Shown piece by piece: positions 34,601 through 38,109 of a DNA stretch of 38,109 nt (position 1 is the first letter of the stretch; each line of letters begins with the position of its first letter). The notes under the pieces were generated by a model. The model had not been told where the DNA came from. It did not search any database and was given only the letters and a program-made list of their open reading frames with translations. This DNA is from CANHVK01 sp046304235 (GTDB lineage Bacteria > Bacteroidota > Bacteroidia > Flavobacteriales_D > Crocinitomicaceae), in contig JBKCEW010000084.1 of the NCBI GenBank assembly GCA_046304235.1, positions 1 through 38,109 of the forward strand, given 5' to 3'. Made by a program: the position numbers and the translations under genes.

Positions 34601-37600
34601 TGTGCGCGAATTGTGCTCAACCATCTGTTGTAAATAACAATGTTGCTACGCCATCAGACTTCGAAATTTGTGTGGGTGAATCAATTACATTAAAAGCATC
34701 TGAAAGTCCAACGAACAATTCACAATGGGGGCTTGGAACAGCAGGAATAGTAACAAATACTATACAATCATCTAAAAATTTAATGGATGTAACTGGAACT
34801 ACTGCTGGAACTACAGATATTAATTTCACCAACGATGCTGGTTGTGCCACATCTATCACGTTAAAAGTCAATCCAAAACCGATAATTGCAGATATAACTA
34901 AAACTATTTGTTCAGGAACTCTTTTTGATACTATTCCAAATGGTTCATTAAATACAATTCCAACTGGTACTACCTATACTTGGACAGTAACTCCACCTTC
35001 AGGAATCACAGGTGCTATCTCACAAAATACAGCTCAAACAAATATTTCTCAAACTTTAACCAATACCACTAATACACCGGTAAATGTCGTATATACAGTA
35101 ACCGCAACAAATGGAACTTCACCTAATCAATGTTCTTCTACTTTTAACATTACAGTTACAGTAAATCCAAAACCTCAAATTGTCGATATGAATGAAACAA
35201 TTTGTTCTGGTACAGCATTTACATTAAGTCCTGTAGTTGGTACTTCAGGAAATATTGTACCTAGCACTACTACCTATACTTGGTCTCAAACTTCTGTTAC
35301 TGGTATCACGGGTAATAATAATCAAGCAATTGGACAAAATACAATTTCAGAAACTCTAACTAATAATTCTGCTTCAAACCTTTCAATAGTATATGATATT
35401 GTTGCGAATTCACTTTCATGTACAAATACTTTTAAAGGTAATATTACGGTATTAGCAACACCAAAAATAGAAGATAAAACCGATGTTATTTGTTCTGAAC
35501 TACCTTTTACGATTTCACCTACAACTCAAGGTAATGATATCGTTCCTTCAGGGACAACTTTTACTTGGACTGTTTTACCAGTAACAGGATTAGCGGGAAT
35601 TAGTAATCAAACTTCTGCTCAAAACAATATTAGTCAAACTATTACGAATACTACTTCTGGACAATTAATAGCGAATTATATCATCACTGCTTCGGTAGGA
35701 ACAACACCAACATGTACATCTACCTTTAAAGCAGATATTTCAGTAAATCCAAAACCGTTAATTAACCAACAAACTCAAAGCATTTGTTCTGAAAATTTAT
35801 TTAGCATTTCACCAACTGACGGCAATGGTAATACTGTTCCAACTTCTACTCAATACACATGGGTAAGTCCATCTGTAATAAATATTACAGGAAACTCAGA
35901 TGAATTAACGAATCAAACAACTATATATCAAACCTTAACGAATAGTACAAGTTCGAAAATAGATGTTAACTACACCGTTACTGCTTCAAGTACATTCAGT
36001 AACGTAACATGTACAAATACATTCCCTATTGTAATTTCTGTTCAACCTAAACCATCAATTTCTGTAAATCCAGTTGATATATGTACTGGAAATAGTTTTA
36101 CTTTTTCACCTACTGATGGAGGAGGAAATATTGTGCCTACAGGTACAACTTATACTTGGACTGTTATTCAAGAACCTACCATTTCAGGTGGTAGCGATGT
36201 AAATAGTCCTCAAAATTCAATTTCTCAAGTACTATCAACAACAGATATCAATACACGAAAAGCTACTTATACCATTTTAGGAACTACAAATACAACACCA
36301 TCTTGTTCTAATACTTTTACAGGTATAGTAAATATAAATCCTCAACCATCTATAAGTACAAAGAATATTTCAATATGTTCAGGAACTGCTTTTACGTGTT
36401 CTCCAACTACTACTAATGGGGATATCGTGCCTTCAGGCACTAAATACACTTGGAATGTATCAAACGTTACTGGAATTACTGGAAACTCTGATGAATCTAA
36501 TGGTCAATCAAATGTTTCACAAACTCTTACTAATAATTCAAATACTCCTATCACAGCAATTTATATAGTTACAGCAACTGTTGGTATTGCTCCAAATACG
36601 TGTTCTTCTACTTTTACTTTAAATGTTACTGTAAATCCAACACCAAAAATTGCTGACAAAACAGCGACCATTTGTTCAGGAGAAACCTTTAGTATTCAAC
36701 CAACGGATAATTCACCAACAGAAATCGTTCCAACTAATACGCTTTATAATTGGACTGTTTCGAACACTGCTGGGACAAATGGAGCTTCATCCGTTTCTGT
36801 AGATATAAATACAATCAGTCAAAGTATAACACATACGCAAACTAATCCTGTTGTTTTAAATTATATTGTTACAGCAAATTCAGGAGTTGCCCCAACGATT
36901 TGTTCTTCAAATTTTACAGCTTTAATAACGGTAAACCCTTTACCCACGTTTAGTCCAACTGCTACATCTCAATGTGAAAAAGACCCTTTGTATATCCAAG
37001 CAAATGCAACTAACGTTCAGTCTGTAGCTTGGTCTGGTCCAAACGGATTTACTGCTTCTTCGAATACTGATGACAAAATCACGGTTGTGAGTGCTGCTTC
37101 AGCAACGGATAATGGACTTTATTCTGTGGAAGTAATAGACAAAAACAATTGTAAAAACTCCAAATCGGTAACCGTTTCTATTAACTTACTCCCTAACGTT
37201 TTTGCCGGAAATGACACAAATATTTGTATAGGTCAATCCGCTATCTTAAAAGCTTCTGGGGCTAGTTCCTATGTGTGGGATAACAATATTCAAAACAACC
37301 AATATTTTACACCTTCATTAACAAATACTTATACAGTTACTGGCACAGATAGTAAAGGCTGTAAAAATACAGATGATGTGATTGTATCTGTAAACCCACT
37401 TCCTGACTTTAATCTTTCTGTAAACGAACCTTGCGAACAATCGAATCTCGTTTTTTCGGTAGACTTAACCAACAATCCTTCTACGGCTGGTATTTATTCT
37501 TCCTCTTGGAATGGACCTAATGGTTTTGCTTCAACGGTGTTAAATCCTTTCATTTCGAATGTTACCAGCGCGGCTACTGGATTGTACAATTTTGAACTTA

Positions 37601-38109
37601 TTGACAATAATAAATGTTCCAAATTTAAATCAATTAACGCTTTGATTAATCTCGTTGATAATATTCAATTTGCTGATCTAAATCCTAAGTGTATTAATGA
37701 TGATCCTTTTCTACTTCCTGTTCCTAATATCATTGGTGGTACTTGGTCTTCGGATGATAATTCAAGTATACAAAATCCTTACTCAGGACTTTTTGACCCT
37801 AAAAAATCAAAACCGGACCAAGAATACAAAGTAGTAGTCACTTACAGTACAAAATCGATTATACCTGCTAGAAAATGTCCTTCTACACTTTCTAAAGTAT
37901 TATTTGTAAACCCAATTCCAGACAGTACTTTCTATGCTAAAAACCCGGTGATTTGTATCGATGACACACTACACTTAGTCATCAATCAACCGAACAAAAA
38001 TGTTAACTATACTTGGGATTTAGGAAATGGAAATATTATTAAACTTAACAACCAACAATTAGATTATATCTATCCAAAAGATGGAGATTTTACGATCAAA
38101 CTTTTAGCT
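28657..38109 (+). CDS. Giant secreted modular protein, second paralogue (3' end beyond window)
   Basis: The frame is open from ATG 28657 to the last base, 3151 codons. Signal peptide MNLLQKLSLFIIVFFQVHFIFA. Then about nine ~135-residue PPC-like beta-sandwich repeats (unit starts 29113, 29512, 29917, 30322, 30730, 31135, 31534, 31960; a divergent one before), with signature NDDC..A, DGTYATQS, DDVWYKFTA, YDPVVQ.F..C and GNTYYYRVYDK. Next a jelly-roll-like module (about 32380-33000: DPVCGFPLVPAGYSSSLRLG, PWTKVSIDLSAYIGKAV, GGHYGYAYI), Ig-like domains, three PKD-like repeats, an FN3-like/Ig-like cassette, seven more PKD-like repeats, three Ig-like domains and a stalk from residue 3000 (VDNIQF) closely matching that of the preceding gene. 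By that alignment about 195 codons with a type B sorting domain should follow outside the window. Probably a very long surface adhesin, cotranscribed or co-regulated with its neighbour. Confidence 0.9.
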   Translation, partial: MNLLQKLSLFIIVFFQVHFIFAQPSNDECSNPTVIIPYQTCSGTLGDLTGSNKSSLNPTNSFFDVWYFFTATTSIHYLTVISSGDFKASFQIYTGNCGALTSIANFAGTTPGTTATLSGLNVGQTYIYRVYHNGSTLPTTKEFETCVENYILNNDCLGAIEITPSSPGEPCGGLRGRTSGATQTMPGCNGSAEDDVWYKFKANSSTHFVEVDGDANFNTVLQIFKGDCNNLSSLQCINNTTAGGIESIKLTNLTVGDWYYARVYDNGTTGSTTPYFNICVTTPPVNDDCLNAVEVKFGNSCTSEFTDGTYATQSLVAGSNMGDASDDVWFKFTPDTSVAFISIQPSMDYDPVVQLFSACGTPTSGISTFYDDNSYAQGVFGTAIVKGLIKGNTYYYRIYDKSNVIKDMMSFTTCVVKPAANDDCEKATKITPGLTCIETTGDGTYTTQSTPSTGGKGDANDDVWYQFTATSSSHNITVNASLKYNPIVQLFNGCMTPTTGLSSLYEDALFPIGGSYTAKINGLTIGNTYYYRVYDKESINPQTMTFTTCVTTAPPNDDCNNAKMLYVNNTCEEIIGDGKYATQSVENACSGSATSNDDDIWYKFTATSNNAFISVTPDDSQYDPIVQVFSGCGTPLTPTFCEDNLYSKGKFGTAMVSNLVKGNTYYYRIYDKASTKQDTMTIKTCVVSSVENDNCNNAINVTPGLTCNEIISDATYSTESFAKASCGSVANDDVWFKFTANNDSLFISVTPKDKTYDPVVEVFNNCPTSATPNLLCDDNSFPIGKFGTKIITGLTPGNTYYYRVYDKDGVNEDTMEISTCIVNPVINNDCINATTIISSTNCEEVSGDGTYASQSFSPCSGSAGAANDDVWYKFTATSTKENISVYASKFYDPVIEVYTSCNTPINPAICNDINFPVNGFGTISLNTIPNTTYYYRVYDKNTTNNYPLTFSTCVTHAPINDDCNGAIKITSGSTCNEINAEGTYATKSVGTTANCLGDDADDVWFKFTATNTNQTIYVNANQNYNPIVQLYSNCSNSPTPFPSSVNSCNDIRYPTGGVGSNTFTGLTVGNEYFYRVYDTGNTIKTPLKFSTCVTNPPDAPINDNPCKATLITPKLSCDFQTFTNEAATATSGISIPKCGTLAPNDVWFKTVVPFSGSLTIDTKELTVVDGTIAVYKGTCNSLLELNCDINTGTGEMPKLALTNLSPGDTIWIRFWSDKTSATGSFGICVTKPIEAPLVDGCSNLSFQNGTVSWFGTTGDVYKVAGMTNVPNPFYRSTVSNIGTGPFFTVVTSGVDPVCGFPLVPAGYSSSLRLGDGKTTGKRGSTIEQYFKVDKSNANFIYNYAVVFNAERSGTNKHEPYQQPFFKAEVFDDEGNPISCGDYLVGAFSEPGFLISPTSSLVTYKPWTKVSIDLSAYIGKAVHVRYTTGDCTEGGHYGYAYIACNCAPFEISKPSKVCIGDTAKLYGPKGAQTYSWKDPSGAVISTKDSVYIKTTTAGKFKYTLDVTMFGTSMCQNTLEAEIEVGASPTLKITNPDTVCIPNTVDITTSDITDGSSSNLVYSYWTDASATIPLSNKSSINTSGTYYIKGVKSPTCLDIQPVNVTINPLPKVADKTAIICSGEQFTVSPTNTLPDEIPTGTKYKWTVVDNTNVSGESNQTTGQTEISQTLTNNSNTSQDVVYTVTPFTPDCDGTPFTLTVIVNPIPKISDKTIAICSNNSFDVSPANTSPDIVPSSTTFTWNYTDNSNITNEANSTTDETSVKSSTNLINTTSSVQTVDYTVTPKSGTCIGSTFKVTVSVNPAPKVTDFAKNICTGTAFDATPTDNGTTKLVPIGTTYTWSAPTISGGITGSSAQTNVSAITQTLTNPDAINHTATYVITANSNTTPNCSSTFNAVITVEPKVQPIITCGTSNATSMEFTWVDIPSVTSYNFEYKVGSSGTLSATASIPAGSTSKTILGLTAGNSVYFTLTPVGILCPLPATKMCANCAQPSVVNNNVATPSDFEICVGESITLKASESPTNNSQWGLGTAGIVTNTIQSSKNLMDVTGTTAGTTDINFTNDAGCATSITLKVNPKPIIADITKTICSGTLFDTIPNGSLNTIPTGTTYTWTVTPPSGITGAISQNTAQTNISQTLTNTTNTPVNVVYTVTATNGTSPNQCSSTFNITVTVNPKPQIVDMNETICSGTAFTLSPVVGTSGNIVPSTTTYTWSQTSVTGITGNNNQAIGQNTISETLTNNSASNLSIVYDIVANSLSCTNTFKGNITVLATPKIEDKTDVICSELPFTISPTTQGNDIVPSGTTFTWTVLPVTGLAGISNQTSAQNNISQTITNTTSGQLIANYIITASVGTTPTCTSTFKADISVNPKPLINQQTQSICSENLFSISPTDGNGNTVPTSTQYTWVSPSVINITGNSDELTNQTTIYQTLTNSTSSKIDVNYTVTASSTFSNVTCTNTFPIVISVQPKPSISVNPVDICTGNSFTFSPTDGGGNIVPTGTTYTWTVIQEPTISGGSDVNSPQNSISQVLSTTDINTRKATYTILGTTNTTPSCSNTFTGIVNINPQPSISTKNISICSGTAFTCSPTTTNGDIVPSGTKYTWNVSNVTGITGNSDESNGQSNVSQTLTNNSNTPITAIYIVTATVGIAPNTCSSTFTLNVTVNPTPKIADKTATICSGETFSIQPTDNSPTEIVPTNTLYNWTVSNTAGTNGASSVSVDINTISQSITHTQTNPVVLNYIVTANSGVAPTICSSNFTALITVNPLPTFSPTATSQCEKDPLYIQANATNVQSVAWSGPNGFTASSNTDDKITVVSAASATDNGLYSVEVIDKNNCKNSKSVTVSINLLPNVFAGNDTNICIGQSAILKASGASSYVWDNNIQNNQYFTPSLTNTYTVTGTDSKGCKNTDDVIVSVNPLPDFNLSVNEPCEQSNLVFSVDLTNNPSTAGIYSSSWNGPNGFASTVLNPFISNVTSAATGLYNFELIDNNKCSKFKSINALINLVDNIQFADLNPKCINDDPFLLPVPNIIGGTWSSDDNSSIQNPYSGLFDPKKSKPDQEYKVVVTYSTKSIIPARKCPSTLSKVLFVNPIPDSTFYAKNPVICIDDTLHLVINQPNKNVNYTWDLGNGNIIKLNNQQLDYIYPKDGDFTIKLLA
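29113..32370 (+). repeat. Tandem ~135-residue PPC-like repeats in the second giant gene
   Basis: Start-to-start spacing is 399, 405, 405, 408, 405, 399 and 426 bp for units two to nine. Each unit opens with an (N/D)(D/N)C motif, contains DDVW(Y/F)KFTA and closes with YYRVYDK...F.TCV. The DDVW plus YYRVYD strands are typical of pre-peptidase C-terminal-like sandwiches in secreted Bacteroidota proteins. The last unit is divergent (NDNPC, NDVWFKT). Confidence 0.85.
33478..36939 (+). repeat. Ten ~97-residue PKD-like repeats, array interrupted once
   Basis: Units begin near 33478, 33766, 34060, then after an FN3-like/Ig-like cassette (about 34351-34878) near 34879, 35173, 35461, 35755, 36052, 36346 and 36643. 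Spacing is 288-297 bp. Common pattern: P.I.D.T..IC(S/T)G..F..SPT, VP(T/S)GT.YTW, ITG, SQTLTN, Y.VTA, C(S/T)(S/N)TF, V.VNP.P. One Cys near the start and one near the end of each unit. Confidence 0.87.

Overview
The window comes from an AT-rich member of the Bacteroidota, most likely Flavobacteriales and possibly near Crocinitomicaceae/Fluviicola (inference). Supporting signs are very large surface proteins with type IX secretion (T9SS) C-terminal sorting domains, a fused E1 alpha/beta 2-oxo acid dehydrogenase, a TPR/PD40 envelope protein, no Shine-Dalgarno-like leaders, and several promoters of the Bacteroidota TTG-N(17-23)-TAnnTTTG type. There are no rRNAs, insertion sequences, phage genes or CRISPR arrays, and no non-coding stretch longer than about 150 bp.

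Layout. (1) 1-4245: the 3' part of a large secreted repeat protein with a T9SS type A sorting domain. It ends in an exceptionally long perfect palindrome that serves as a shared terminator. (2) 4294-8404, minus strand: fused E1 of a 2-oxo acid dehydrogenase, glutamate dehydrogenase gdhA, and a glutamine amidotransferase of the PabA/TrpG type. (3) 8464-13257, plus strand: a RidA-type deaminase, a microrepeat tract, an unusual glycosyltransferase fused to a degenerate sugar-phosphate transferase (with no visible normal start codon), then lepA and tadA. (4) 13258-15123, minus: a GT-C type membrane glycosyltransferase abutting tadA stop to stop. (5) 15213-21708, plus: the E2 acyltransferase, a TPR/PD40 lipoprotein-like or periplasmic protein, a DnaQ-like exonuclease with a DUF3820-type tail, an FAH-family hydrolase, tRNA-His with its own promoter and terminator, and prfC. 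(6) 21759-38109 (end): two adjacent giant secreted proteins. The first is 2284 aa and complete, with a T9SS type B sorting domain. The second is at least 3151 aa and runs off the window.

The most distinctive content is the giant-protein pair. The first has nine 91-residue cysteine-containing repeats that keep an exact 273-bp register within each of two blocks. The second has about nine ~135-residue beta-sandwich repeats followed by ten ~97-residue PKD-like repeats. In both proteins an FN3-like plus Ig-like cassette interrupts the repeat array, and both share the same pre-sorting-domain stalk, so they look like modular paralogues built from one domain set. A G8 homopolymer in the first of them would truncate it upon slippage in either direction, which suggests phase-variable surface display.

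Housekeeping genes (lepA, tadA, prfC, tRNA-His, gdhA, E1, E2) are intact and ordinary apart from tRNA-His, whose acceptor stem contains tandem U-U mismatches. The E1 and E2 of apparently the same class of dehydrogenase complex lie about 9 kb apart in separate transcription units; no E3 gene is present.
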